A DNA stretch of 18,580 nucleotides from Cyanobacteria bacterium OH_CBB_238 (GCA_023409995.1 JAEYQN010000018.1:1-18580), one strand, 5' to 3'; shown: positions 1-6,394, numbered from the stretch's first letter. Made by a program: numbers and translations. Notes: generated by a model not told the origin, from the sequence alone.

Positions 1-356
1 TTCCCTACTGCTGCCTCCCGTAGGAGTATGGGCCGTGTCTCAGTCCCATTGTGGCTGATCATCCTCTCAAACCAGCTACTGATCGTCGCCTTGGTAGTCC
101 ATTACACCACCAACTAGCTAATCAGGCGCAGGCTCATCCTTTGGCACCAGAGTTTTCAAGATAAGTATTTCAACTTAGCTCATATGGGGTATTAGCAGTC
201 GTTTCCAACTGTTGTCCCCCTCCAAAGGGCAGATTTCCTACGTGTTACTCACCCGTCCGCCACTTTCCACTGACCGAAGTCAGCTTCTCGTTCGACTTGC
301 ATGTATGAAGCACGCCGCCAGCGTTCGTCCTGAGCCAGGATCAAACTCTCCATTGT
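1..356 (-). rRNA. rrs: 16S ribosomal RNA, 5' part (cut by window edge)
   Basis: The reverse complement carries universal 16S landmarks: the 27F site (AGAGTTTGATCCTGGCTCAG, complement near 330-349), the stretch around GGCGGACGGGTGAGTAACACG, and the 338F site (ACTCCTACGGGAGGCAGC) at the left edge. About the first 356 bases of the gene are present; the rest lies beyond position 1. The mature 5' end is placed near 356 by alignment in mind with the E. coli start, where seven bases precede AGAGTTTGATC, so it may be off by a few bases. The variable regions look cyanobacterial-lineage, but no database comparison was possible. Transcription comes from the tandem promoters at 583-818. Confidence 0.97.
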
Positions 357-376
357 CAGAAAAGTTTATGTCCATC

Positions 377-397
377 ATTACATTCAAAGAATGTAAT
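377..397 (-). other. Perfect hairpin in the pre-16S leader
   Basis: A 9-bp perfect inverted repeat (attacattc, loop aaa, gaatgtaat) lies about 20 bases upstream of the mature 16S end. Its position suggests a role in pre-rRNA folding or RNase processing. The usual processing stem pairs the leader with sequence downstream of 16S, which is outside the window, so this cannot be settled here. Confidence 0.5.
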
Positions 398-470
398 TGC
401 TCGACTTGCTTCTTGTTTTGTCCGTTCATTTATTTATAAATCAACAGGTATATATATCGTTTTCAGCTAT

Positions 471-487
471 TCTGTTTTCAAAGTTCA
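471..487 (-). promoter_or_regulatory. boxA-like rRNA antitermination site
   Basis: The minus strand reads TGAACTTTGAAAACAGA, about 115 bases upstream of 16S. It resembles the boxA of rRNA leaders in Firmicutes and Cyanobacteria (TGnnCTTTGAAAACT). boxA RNA is bound by NusB and NusE (ribosomal protein S10) to stop premature termination on rRNA operons. The S10 gene is also in this window (12650-12967). The match is by eye. Confidence 0.65.
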
Positions 488-582
488 ATTTAATTTTTGG
501 ACAGCAAACTAAGCTCTTCTTAGTAAACTCAATTGCCATTCCTTAATTTTCACTTGAGATTGTCGCCTTAGCGACGTTCTCT

Positions 583-610
583 ATCGTATCACTACAAAGT
601 TTATTGTCAA
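583..610 (-). promoter_or_regulatory. rRNA promoter, copy nearest 16S
   Basis: On the minus strand the -35 is TTGACA (605-610), the spacer is 16 bases (589-604) and the -10 is TACGAT (583-588) preceded by TGA, so it fits an extended -10 (TGn). An A-rich tract lies upstream (about 613-640), like an UP element. Predicted start is near 576, where the RNA would begin close to a GTCGC/GCGAC hairpin (562-575). Confidence 0.8.
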
Positions 611-670
611 CTTCTTTTTTTAAATTTAGTTTTCAATTTTCTTTGAGTCACCTTTTTAGGGGCAAGATTA

Positions 671-698
671 ATATTATCACTACAAAGTTTATTGTCAA
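671..698 (-). promoter_or_regulatory. rRNA promoter, middle copy
   Basis: Minus strand: -35 TTGACA (693-698), 16-base spacer identical to that of the copy at 583-610, -10 TAATAT (671-676) with TGA in front. The similarity continues upstream through the A-rich tract to about 724, so roughly 50 bases are nearly identical to the first copy. Predicted start is near 664. Confidence 0.78.
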
Positions 699-790
699 CT
701 TGTTTTTTAAATTTATTTTTCAAGATTTCAACTGTTAGTTTTTCCGATGAAAAACTCGCTTTGTTAGCGCCCACCTAGGCGGTGGAATCT

Positions 791-818
791 ATCGTATCAC
801 CACAAAGTTTAATGTCAA
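791..818 (-). promoter_or_regulatory. rRNA promoter, distal copy
   Basis: Minus strand: -35 TTGACA (813-818), 16-base spacer with two changes from the other copies, -10 TACGAT (791-796) with TGA in front. The upstream flank is AT-rich but not the same sequence as in the other copies. Predicted start is near 784, at the edge of a CCACC/GGTGG hairpin (771-785). Confidence 0.75.
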
Positions 819-1036
819 CCCTTTTGAATTAATATTCTATTATCAAGTTTGACTTTGCTCTTCCTTGAAGTGGGATTAACTCGCTTCGTGGTCAGTAGCG
901 ATTGACTACTTTATTAATGTATATCAAAGACTTTTTTTTTACAAGTCCCTTTTTTCATGTTTTTTAAACATTTTTTTGAGCAAACAGCATGCATTAGTCA
1001 TAGTAAGCGTTTTGGGATTTACAAAACTTTATAGTG

Positions 1037-1065
1037 TTGTAGATATTTGAAATCTCAGCTATTAT
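1037..1065 (+). promoter_or_regulatory. Candidate promoter of the zinc-ribbon/radical SAM pair
   Basis: TTGTAG (1037-1042), a 17-base spacer and TATTAT (1060-1065) give a weak -35 and a good -10 about 45 bases before the ATG at 1112. A perfect 12-base palindrome (tatacatgtata, 1085-1096) sits between it and the gene and could be an operator. Both calls are by eye. Confidence 0.45.
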
Positions 1066-1111
1066 ATCAACGTAAGATTAAGTATATACATGTATAGGAA
1101 GGGTTATTATT

Positions 1112-1285
1112 ATGGCAAGAATTATACGTCCAACATGGGCAATTAGATGTGTTCAATCCAGTTGTAGGGAATTATTTGAAGTAGTTGCTTTAGAAGAAGG
1201 TAAGCAACAAGAAGTTGTTTGTCCTGGCTGTGGGGAGCACTATTTATATCCGCCACTGTCAACTGATGAGCAAGCAAATAATTAA
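1112..1285 (+). CDS. Small zinc-ribbon protein, 57 aa
   Basis: The ATG is preceded by aggaaggg at a proper distance, and the frame runs 57 codons to TAA. The protein has two cysteine pairs, Cys13-x4-Cys18 and Cys37-Pro-Gly-Cys40-Gly, which together look like a four-cysteine zinc ribbon; a His (43) follows. The N-terminus is basic (MARIIRPTW) and the C-terminus is acidic and Asn/Gln-rich. I do not recognise the family; the function could be nucleic acid or protein binding. It ends six bases before the radical SAM gene, which lacks a good ribosome binding site of its own, so the two are probably co-transcribed and translationally coupled. The length is short but the ribosome binding site and Cys pattern argue that it is real. 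Confidence 0.75.
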   Translation: MARIIRPTWAIRCVQSSCRELFEVVALEEGKQQEVVCPGCGEHYLYPPLSTDEQANN

Positions 1286-1291
1286 ATCTAC

Positions 1292-2218
1292 ATGTACTTT
1301 TATAATACTAATAAAAGATACAACCAGTTTAGTGAACATTTAAAGCATGTGTTTGGAGAAAAAGTTTATAAAGTAACTTTAGATGCAGGTTTTTCATGTC
1401 CCAATAGAGACGGCTCTCTTTCAACAGAGGGCTGTATTTTTTGTGATGAAAGTGGAAGCTTTTCTCAACTATATTCAAATAAATTAAGTGTCAAAGACCA
1501 ATTGGATATAGGTATATCTAAAATTAAAGACAGATATAAAGCAAAAAAGTTCCTGTCTTATTTTCAGGCATATTCAAATACTTATAAAAATATTAATGAC
1601 TTAAAAAACATATATGATGAAGCCCTAACAAATAAAGACGTAGTAGGTTTATCCATTGGAACAAGGCCTGATTGTATTGATGAAGAAAAGTTAGACTTAA
1701 TATCCAATTACACCCATGACTATTACACTTGGATAGAATATGGATTACAAAGTGTGCATGACAAATCTCTAAAATTTATAAATCGGGGGCATAATTTTAA
1801 ATCATTTGAAAAAGCATGCTTGTTAACTAAAGAGCGAAACATAAATATTTGTGCGCATGTGATACTTGGACTGCCAACAGAAACCGCAGAAGACATGCTT
1901 CAAACAGCAAAAACAATTGCTAGCATGGGCTTAGAAGGAGTAAAAATACACCTTTTATGTATTCTTGAAAATACAAAATTAGCAGACATTTATCATCGAA
2001 ATGGATTTAACGTCATGTGTGAAGATGAATATGTAGACCTTGTGTGTAACTTCCTAGAACTACTTCCAAAAAAGATGACTATTCAACGTCTTGCCGGAAA
2101 TGGGTTAAAAAGCGAACTAATCCAGCCTAAATGGCTCTGTAAAAAATTTGAAACTCTAAATAAGATTGACAACGAACTGGAACGTAGAAATTCATGCCAA
2201 GGGTTAAGATTTACTTAA
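1292..2218 (+). CDS. TIGR01212-family radical SAM protein (YhcC/YtqA-like)
   Basis: This 308-aa protein belongs to the Elp3-like radical SAM family that includes E. coli YhcC and B. subtilis YtqA. The cluster-binding cysteines are Cys36, Cys48 and Cys51 within CPNRDGS...GCIFC, the wide spacing typical of the family. YFQAYSNTY (90-98), GTRPDC and the EYGLQS segment are further family hallmarks. Members use a 4Fe-4S cluster and S-adenosylmethionine; the exact substrate is, as far as I know, not firmly established, with an RNA-related role often guessed. Length is normal. The start at 1292 is the only sensible Met and has no clear Shine-Dalgarno, which fits coupling to the zinc-ribbon gene six bases upstream. 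Its last 15 bases overlap the end of the convergent aldolase gene. Confidence 0.9.
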   Translation: MYFYNTNKRYNQFSEHLKHVFGEKVYKVTLDAGFSCPNRDGSLSTEGCIFCDESGSFSQLYSNKLSVKDQLDIGISKIKDRYKAKKFLSYFQAYSNTYKNINDLKNIYDEALTNKDVVGLSIGTRPDCIDEEKLDLISNYTHDYYTWIEYGLQSVHDKSLKFINRGHNFKSFEKACLLTKERNINICAHVILGLPTETAEDMLQTAKTIASMGLEGVKIHLLCILENTKLADIYHRNGFNVMCEDEYVDLVCNFLELLPKKMTIQRLAGNGLKSELIQPKWLCKKFETLNKIDNELERRNSCQGLRFT

Positions 2219-2839
2219 AGCCTTTAATTTATTCAAATCTTCAACTTCTCTATCAGTTAACAAATACTCCTTGCCTAAAATCTTTGAAAAAAGCATGACT
2301 TTTGCATACGCTTCAGCCGTATCTATTTTATAATATGCATGTTTAAGAGAAGAATCAGCAGCAATTATGCCATGATTTGCCATTAAAACAACCTCTCTAT
2401 TTTGAAATTCGCTTGCTGTATATTCTACCAAAAGATCTGATGATGGCATGGCATATTTCGCAACAGGAATTTTTCCAAAATAAAGAACATTTTCTGCAAG
2501 GCATGCTTTATCCATGTCAATTCTTGCAACCGCAAAAGAAGAAACAGCAGGGGCATGGCAATGAACTATAGCATTAAGATCAGATCTAAGTTTGTAAATT
2601 GCAGCATGCAGTTTTTTTTCTGAAGAAGCCTTCTTCTCTGATTCTACTTCATTTAACTCATTATCGATAAGAACTATTTCGTCATGGGTTAAATCGCCTA
2701 AAGCAGATCCTGACGTCGTAATCAATATTCCGTCATTAGTTTTAACGCTGATATTTCCTGACGTACCATACGTTAAGTTTTTCCCGTCCAGTCTCTTACC
2801 TATATCAATTATTTCATCTTTTATAATATTTATATTCAT
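2204..2839 (-). CDS. Class II aldolase/adducin family protein (FucA-like)
   Basis: The protein resembles L-fuculose-phosphate aldolase and its relatives, zinc enzymes that cleave or form sugar-phosphate C-C bonds in the cytoplasm. Counting from the ATG at 2839 (211 aa), the expected residues are all visible: catalytic Glu74 in SSEKKLH, zinc ligands His93 and His95 in HCHA, and His156 in ANHG. They sit one residue off E. coli FucA numbering. The phosphate-binding TSGNIS and TTSG segments are also present. A GTG at 2845 is in frame but is part of the GAGGTG ribosome binding site, so the ATG five bases after GAGG is preferred. There are no sugar-pathway neighbours, so the substrate is open; methylthioribulose-phosphate dehydratase-like or other family activities are possible. 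Confidence 0.87.
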   Translation of the reverse strand: MNINIIKDEIIDIGKRLDGKNLTYGTSGNISVKTNDGILITTSGSALGDLTHDEIVLIDNELNEVESEKKASSEKKLHAAIYKLRSDLNAIVHCHAPAVSSFAVARIDMDKACLAENVLYFGKIPVAKYAMPSSDLLVEYTASEFQNREVVLMANHGIIAADSSLKHAYYKIDTAEAYAKVMLFSKILGKEYLLTDREVEDLNKLKALSKS

Positions 2840-2875
2840 ATACACCTCAGAAAGATTCTATCAAAATTTTATATT

Positions 2876-2904
2876 TTGGGCATTTTATTTTTGTTTGATA
2901 TAAT
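2876..2904 (+). promoter_or_regulatory. recF promoter with extended -10
   Basis: TTGGGC (2876-2881), a 17-base spacer and TATAAT (2899-2904) preceded by TGA make a strong extended -10 promoter. The -10 ends seven bases before the A of the preferred recF ATG at 2912, so the predicted transcript would start at or within a base of the start codon. Confidence 0.65.
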
Positions 2905-2911
2905 TTATTAC

Positions 2912-4045
2912 ATGTTTTTATCACAAATAGAATTAAAAAATTTTAGAAACTATGAAAATATTTTATTGAATTTTAATTCAAATAAAATTTTAATCATAGG
3001 AAAAAATGCTCAAGGCAAAACAAACCTTTTAGAATCAATTTATTATTTATCCAGTCTTAACTCAATAAGGGCAAAAACAGATAATGAATTAATAAAATGG
3101 GAAAAAGAGTTCTGTCAAATTAAAGCAGAATTCTCAAAAAATGGTTTTGAATCTAGCATTGAAGTAACAATAAATCCTCCTAAAAAGAAAATATTAAAAA
3201 TAGATGGGATTAAAAAAACTAAATCCTCAGAATTTTTATCTGCATTATCAACGGTAATATTCACAACTTCAGATTTACTTCTCTTAAGAGGGACGCCAGA
3301 AGACCGAAGAAGGTGGCTTGATTTAGCAATAGGTCAAATATATCCTGCATATTTTGATAGAATTAGCAAATATAACAAAATAAAAACTCAAAAGAACAAC
3401 TACTTAAAAGAATTAAAAGGAAATATAAATGTAAACACAGACATATTAGATGTTTGGAACAATCAACTTGCGATAGCCGGCTCTAATATATTATATCTAA
3501 GACTAAATTTTATTAAAGAAATTTCACGAGTTGCAAACGATAAACATTCCCAAATTTCGGTAAATGAACATTTATCATTAGTATATAATTCAGGAATCGT
3601 TGGAGACTATAGCGCAGATACAAGTAATTTTTATACAAATCACGAAATCCTTGAATCGTTTTGCCAAAAATTAAATGAAAAAAAATTAGAAGAAATTATA
3701 AGGGGACAATCAATAGTTGGTCCGCACCGAGATGACATTTCATATTATATTAATGGTATAGATTCTAAAAAGTTTGCCTCACAAGGTCAGCAGAGAACCA
3801 TTGTTTTGGCTCTCAAACTTGCTGAACTAGAATTAATAAAAACAAAAACAGGAGAAATAGCCATGTTACTTTTAGATGATGTACTGGCTGAACTCGATAA
3901 TACAAGACAAAACTTCCTCTTAAATGCAATCGGAGAAAATGCACAAACAATAATTACATCTGTTGATACTTTGCACTTTGACAAAGACTATTTAAAAGAT
4001 GTTGAGATTTTCCATATATCTTCAGATAAAATTGGCACAAAATAA
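2912..4045 (+). CDS. recF: DNA replication/repair protein RecF
   Basis: RecF is an SMC-like ATPase that binds ssDNA-dsDNA junctions and, with RecO and RecR, loads RecA at gaps. From the ATG at 2912 it has 377 aa, close to the usual 360-370. The N-terminus FLSQIELKNFRNYE is the family's conserved start. Walker A is GKNAQGKT (30-37), the GPHRDD segment is at 270-275, the signature SQGQQR is at 290-295, and Walker B LLLDDVLAELD is at about 319-329. An upstream in-frame TTG (2876) would add 12 hydrophobic residues that overlap the promoter, so it is rejected. No Shine-Dalgarno precedes the ATG, which fits a leaderless mRNA. The gene is not beside dnaN or gyrB as in many bacteria; a terminator follows it. 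Confidence 0.95.
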   Translation: MFLSQIELKNFRNYENILLNFNSNKILIIGKNAQGKTNLLESIYYLSSLNSIRAKTDNELIKWEKEFCQIKAEFSKNGFESSIEVTINPPKKKILKIDGIKKTKSSEFLSALSTVIFTTSDLLLLRGTPEDRRRWLDLAIGQIYPAYFDRISKYNKIKTQKNNYLKELKGNINVNTDILDVWNNQLAIAGSNILYLRLNFIKEISRVANDKHSQISVNEHLSLVYNSGIVGDYSADTSNFYTNHEILESFCQKLNEKKLEEIIRGQSIVGPHRDDISYYINGIDSKKFASQGQQRTIVLALKLAELELIKTKTGEIAMLLLDDVLAELDNTRQNFLLNAIGENAQTIITSVDTLHFDKDYLKDVEIFHISSDKIGTK

Positions 4046-4049
4046 AAGA

Positions 4050-4073
4050 ACAAACACTTTAATAAATGTTTGT
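4050..4073. terminator. Terminator-like hairpin between recF and the 114-aa gene
   Basis: acaaaca pairs with tgtttgt, extended by ttt/aaa past one bulged C, five bases after the recF stop. T-rich sequence follows on the minus strand (TCTTTTATTTT), weaker on the plus strand. It lies between convergent genes and may serve both. Confidence 0.5.
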
Positions 4074-4104
4074 CCTTCTAAAATTAGTAACACGGTAAGA
4101 TTTT

Positions 4105-4449
4105 TTACTTTAGATATTTAGATAGTTTTTTTACAAATTTTGCTACTTGTGTATCTGGCACTCCATCAATATAAACGAAAGGTTTAGATTTTATGATTTT
4201 TCCGCCTGAAGAATATGTATCTTGTGTAATATGACCTATAGTGACACCTGCTTTATCAAGATCATAAGTAAAAGCATTTTTCATTTTAGCTGGAACGATA
4301 TCAGCTTCCATACGGCCCTGTAAAACCCGCCCTTTACTTACAAAAGAATCCTGAGACTTATCCGCAACATTAAATGAAACAGTGCCTGTATTTGTTTCCT
4401 TATCAAACTTAACAATAGGATTTTTAACTCCGAATGACCCAAAAGACAT
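4105..4449 (-). CDS. Uncharacterised 114-aa protein
   Basis: A 114-codon frame begins with ATG after a good ribosome binding site (AAGGAG, seven bases upstream) and is bounded by terminators on both sides, so it is a stand-alone gene. I do not recognise the family. The protein is soluble-looking, with no signal peptide or membrane segment. Residues 10-30 read like alternating beta strands (VKFDKETNTGTVSFNVAD), the middle contains a Thr-rich stretch, and the C-terminus is Lys-rich (KFVKKLSKYLK). It has no cysteines. A five-copy TGTTT repeat lies 108-132 bases upstream of the start. Coding is likely because of the clear start site and the absence of competing frames, but no function is claimed. 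Confidence 0.8.
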   Translation of the reverse strand: MSFGSFGVKNPIVKFDKETNTGTVSFNVADKSQDSFVSKGRVLQGRMEADIVPAKMKNAFTYDLDKAGVTIGHITQDTYSSGGKIIKSKPFVYIDGVPDTQVAKFVKKLSKYLK

Positions 4450-4556
4450 AACTAACTCCTTTTCTAAATTTTTAACGCTGAATCAATTTTATAGATATAC
4501 ATTAATAAAACAAAAAATAAGCAAATCATGATAAAACATTCAATTCTATTCTGCTC

Positions 4557-4581
4557 TGTTTTGTTTTGTTTTGTTTTGTTT
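4557..4581. repeat. Five perfect TGTTT tandem repeats
   Basis: Positions 4557-4581 are exactly five copies of TGTTT, inside the 229-base spacer between the rplR terminator and the 114-aa gene. Such repeats can slip during replication. They lie upstream of the 114-aa gene on its coding strand, but no clear promoter was found next to them. Confidence 0.9.
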
Positions 4582-4633
4582 ATTGTTATGATTGCACTTC
4601 AACAAATAAAATCAAATTTACATTTCTTCACAA

Positions 4634-4660
4634 AAAAAGAGCCTTAAAAAGGCTCTTTTT
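4634..4660 (-). terminator. Terminator of the ribosomal protein operon
   Basis: A 12-bp perfect stem (aaaaagagcctt / aaggctcttttt) with a 3-base loop lies 18 bases after the rplR stop. On the minus strand it ends in seven Ts (4632-4638). It is symmetrical enough to work on both strands. Its place right after rplR marks the 3' end of the operon. Confidence 0.9.
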
Positions 4661-4678
4661 AAATATTTAAAGTTAGAA

Positions 4679-5047
4679 CTAGAAGTTCAAACCACCTTCT
4701 CTAGCTGCATCAGCTAAAGCAGCAATTCTGCCATGATACAAGAAACCGCCTCTATCAAAGACAACATCAACAATTTTCTTTGCGGCTGCTTTTTTTGCTA
4801 AAGCTTCACCAACAATTTTTGCTGATTCAATGTTTCCACCGTGAGAAACTTTATCTCTCAAATCTTTATCAATTGAAGATGCTGAAGCCAATGTTACATG
4901 GTTTACATCGTCAATGATTTGCGCATAAATGTGCTTTGTACTTCTATAAACTGCCAATCTTGGAGCTTCAGTAGTCCCTGACAATTTAACTCTTATTCTT
5001 CTGTGACGTTTTTGTGAATGTTCTTTTCTATTTTTAGCTTTTATCAT
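4679..5047 (-). CDS. rplR: 50S ribosomal protein L18
   Basis: L18 binds 5S rRNA in the central protuberance of the large subunit. The 122 aa match the family length. The basic N-terminus ([13 protein letters not shown], about 7-19), the [14 protein letters not shown] strand (about 30-43) and the C-terminal FDRGG...[16 protein letters not shown] are the classic L18 landmarks. Start ATG has AAAGGA upstream. It follows rplF after 60 bases and is the last gene of the operon; a strong terminator comes 18 bases later. In most bacteria rpsE would be next, so the operon is cut short here. Confidence 0.98.
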   Translation of the reverse strand: MIKAKNRKEHSQKRHRRIRVKLSGTTEAPRLAVYRSTKHIYAQIIDDVNHVTLASASSIDKDLRDKVSHGGNIESAKIVGEALAKKAAAKKIVDVVFDRGGFLYHGRIAALADAAREGGLNF

Positions 5048-5107
5048 TTTATTATCCTTTCGCCTAAACCTTCTTACCTATGCAAGGGTTTAATTGGGCT
5101 TATTTAT

Positions 5108-5647
5108 CTACTTTTTACCCGTTTTACCAGCTTTTCTTCTGATATATTCACCTTCGTATTTAATACCTTTACCTTTATAAACTTCAGGTGGTCTTTTACT
5201 TCTAATTGCAGCAGCTATATCACCAACTGTTTGTTTATTAGAACCAAATACTTTAATTTTAGTATTTGCTTCAACTTCAATTTTAATTCCTTCAGGAGCT
5301 TCAACATTTACAGGATGAGAATATCCAAGTTGTAAATTGAGTGTTGAACCTTGAACAGCAGCACGATAACCGACACCGACTATTTCAAGTTTTTTCTCAA
5401 AGCCTGTTTTAACTCCGTTGATTGAATTAGCAACTAAGGTTCTTGATAAACCATGTAAAGATCTTGTGGTTCTTGATTCATCAGCTCTTGTTAACACTAC
5501 TTTATTATCTTCAATTGTAATTACAATTTCAGGACGTATTGTAACAACTTCTATACCTAATGGACCTTTAGCTGTAACTGTTTGACCATCAAGTTTTACT
5601 TCAACGCCTTCTGGAATTATAATAGGTAATTTGCCTATACGTGACAT
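5108..5647 (-). CDS. rplF: 50S ribosomal protein L6
   Basis: L6 sits near the sarcin-ricin loop and the elongation factor site of the large subunit. The 179-aa length is normal. The start MSRIGKLPI, the GPLG turn near residue 30 and the C-terminal signature RPPEVYKGKGIKYEGE with a basic RRKAGKTGKK tail identify it. The ATG has GGAG upstream. It lies between rpsH (48 bases before) and rplR (60 bases after), the standard spc-operon order. Confidence 0.98.
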   Translation of the reverse strand: MSRIGKLPIIIPEGVEVKLDGQTVTAKGPLGIEVVTIRPEIVITIEDNKVVLTRADESRTTRSLHGLSRTLVANSINGVKTGFEKKLEIVGVGYRAAVQGSTLNLQLGYSHPVNVEAPEGIKIEVEANTKIKVFGSNKQTVGDIAAAIRSKRPPEVYKGKGIKYEGEYIRRKAGKTGKK

Positions 5648-5695
5648 TATTTTATCTCCAATTAATTTCTATTATTCTAACTAGGGTTAGTTCAA

Positions 5696-6091
5696 CTACC
5701 ATACGTAGCAAAGAATTTCCCCACCAACATTTTCTTTTCTTGCTTTTCTATCAGTTAAAAGCCCTTTACTTGTTGTAATAATTGCAATTCCCAATCCACC
5801 AAGTACTTGTGGCAGATTTTTTGATTTACAATAATTTCTTAAACCTGGCTTAGAAATTCTTTTTAAGTTTGAAATAACTGGTTTTGCTTTCTCATCATAT
5901 TTCAATTCAATTTTAAGAACTTTAAATTTATCAACTTCTTTAACTTCATAAGAAGTAATATAACCTTCTTCTTTTAACAGCTTAGCTAATTCTACTTTTA
6001 ATTTTGAACTAGGCATTTCAACTGTTTCATGTGAAACGATATTCGCGTTTCTAATTCTTGTTAGCATATCTGCTATTGGATCTGTATTCAT
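5696..6091 (-). CDS. rpsH: 30S ribosomal protein S8
   Basis: S8 binds the central domain of 16S rRNA (helix 21) and in E. coli also represses its own operon. The N-terminus ([13 protein letters not shown]) and the C-terminal [15 protein letters not shown]...GGEILCYVW block are family signatures; 131 aa is standard. The ATG has GAAGGAA upstream. The 96-base gap before it, the largest between rplC and rplR, holds a small perfect hairpin (ggaac/gttcc, 6111-6124) 20 bases before the start, which could affect translation. Confidence 0.98.
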   Translation of the reverse strand: MNTDPIADMLTRIRNANIVSHETVEMPSSKLKVELAKLLKEEGYITSYEVKEVDKFKVLKIELKYDEKAKPVISNLKRISKPGLRNYCKSKNLPQVLGGLGIAIITTSKGLLTDRKARKENVGGEILCYVW

Positions 6092-6187
6092 TGTTTATTC
6101 CTTCTCTTTCGGAACAAATGTTCCTATCTACTTACTAAAATATAATCTAGCAGTATAGAAAAAGTTTATCGTAATTAAAAAAGATAA

Positions 6188-6394
6188 TTACCAACTCGCT
6201 TTAACTACACCTGGCAAAAGTCCTCTATGAGCCATTTCTCTTAAGTGAATTCTGCATAATCCAAAATCTCTATGAAAACCATGAGGTCTACCACAAATAG
6301 AACATCTATTATGCAATCTTACTTTAGGATACTTTCCTTGCGCTGCAAGTTCTGCTCTTTTAAGTTCTTTATTCATCATTGCTTTTTTAGCCAC
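6188..6394 (-). CDS. rpsN: 30S ribosomal protein S14, zinc type with CCCH ligands
   Basis: S14 helps assemble the head of the small subunit. At 68 aa this is the short zinc-binding form, not the roughly 100-aa cysteine-free form seen in many Cyanobacteria. It starts with GTG after AAAGGAG. The C-terminal two-thirds match the family ([16 protein letters not shown], then [12 protein letters not shown], ending PGVVKASW). Cys31, Cys34 and Cys47 are present, but the fourth ligand position, normally Cys in CRICFRE, is His50. His can still bind zinc, so a CCCH site is likely. The N-terminus is about seven residues longer than the B. subtilis form. Confidence 0.97.
   Translation of the reverse strand: MAKKAMMNKELKRAELAAQGKYPKVRLHNRCSICGRPHGFHRDFGLCRIHLREMAHRGLLPGVVKASW

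Larger units (their letters stand above)
357..1111. other. rRNA leader and promoter region plus upstream spacer
   Basis: This 755-base stretch has no convincing gene. From right to left on the minus strand it holds three tandem promoter copies, short hairpins near the predicted transcript starts, a boxA-like site and a perfect 9-bp hairpin (377-397) just before the 16S gene. The part from about 830 to 1030 shows little beyond AT-rich sequence and weak short inverted repeats. The part from 1037 to 1111 holds the plus-strand promoter and ribosome binding site of the small gene at 1112. Confidence 0.8.

Noticed and set aside
212..439. A 75-codon plus-strand frame at the left end.
   Set aside because: It is the antisense of the 16S gene and its leader; no ribosome binding site and no protein-like composition.
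900..927. A fourth rRNA promoter-like copy (TTGATA, 16 bases, TCAATC on the minus strand) followed by a cgct/agcg stem similar to the one after the distal promoter.
   Set aside because: The -10 matches the consensus poorly and the spacer is not like the three good copies; at most a decayed relic.
929..947. gactt/aagtc hairpin with a T-rich loop on the plus strand.
   Set aside because: The Ts lie in the loop rather than after the stem, so it is not a terminator, and no gene needs one there.
5070..5097. taaacc/ggttta inverted repeat between rplF and rplR.
   Set aside because: Short arms, long loop and no T-run; not distinguishable from chance in AT-rich spacer.
6092..6187. A possible internal promoter before rpsH (TATACT-like -10).
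   Set aside because: No acceptable -35 at the right distance; only the small hairpin at 6111-6124 is clear, and it is mentioned with rpsH.
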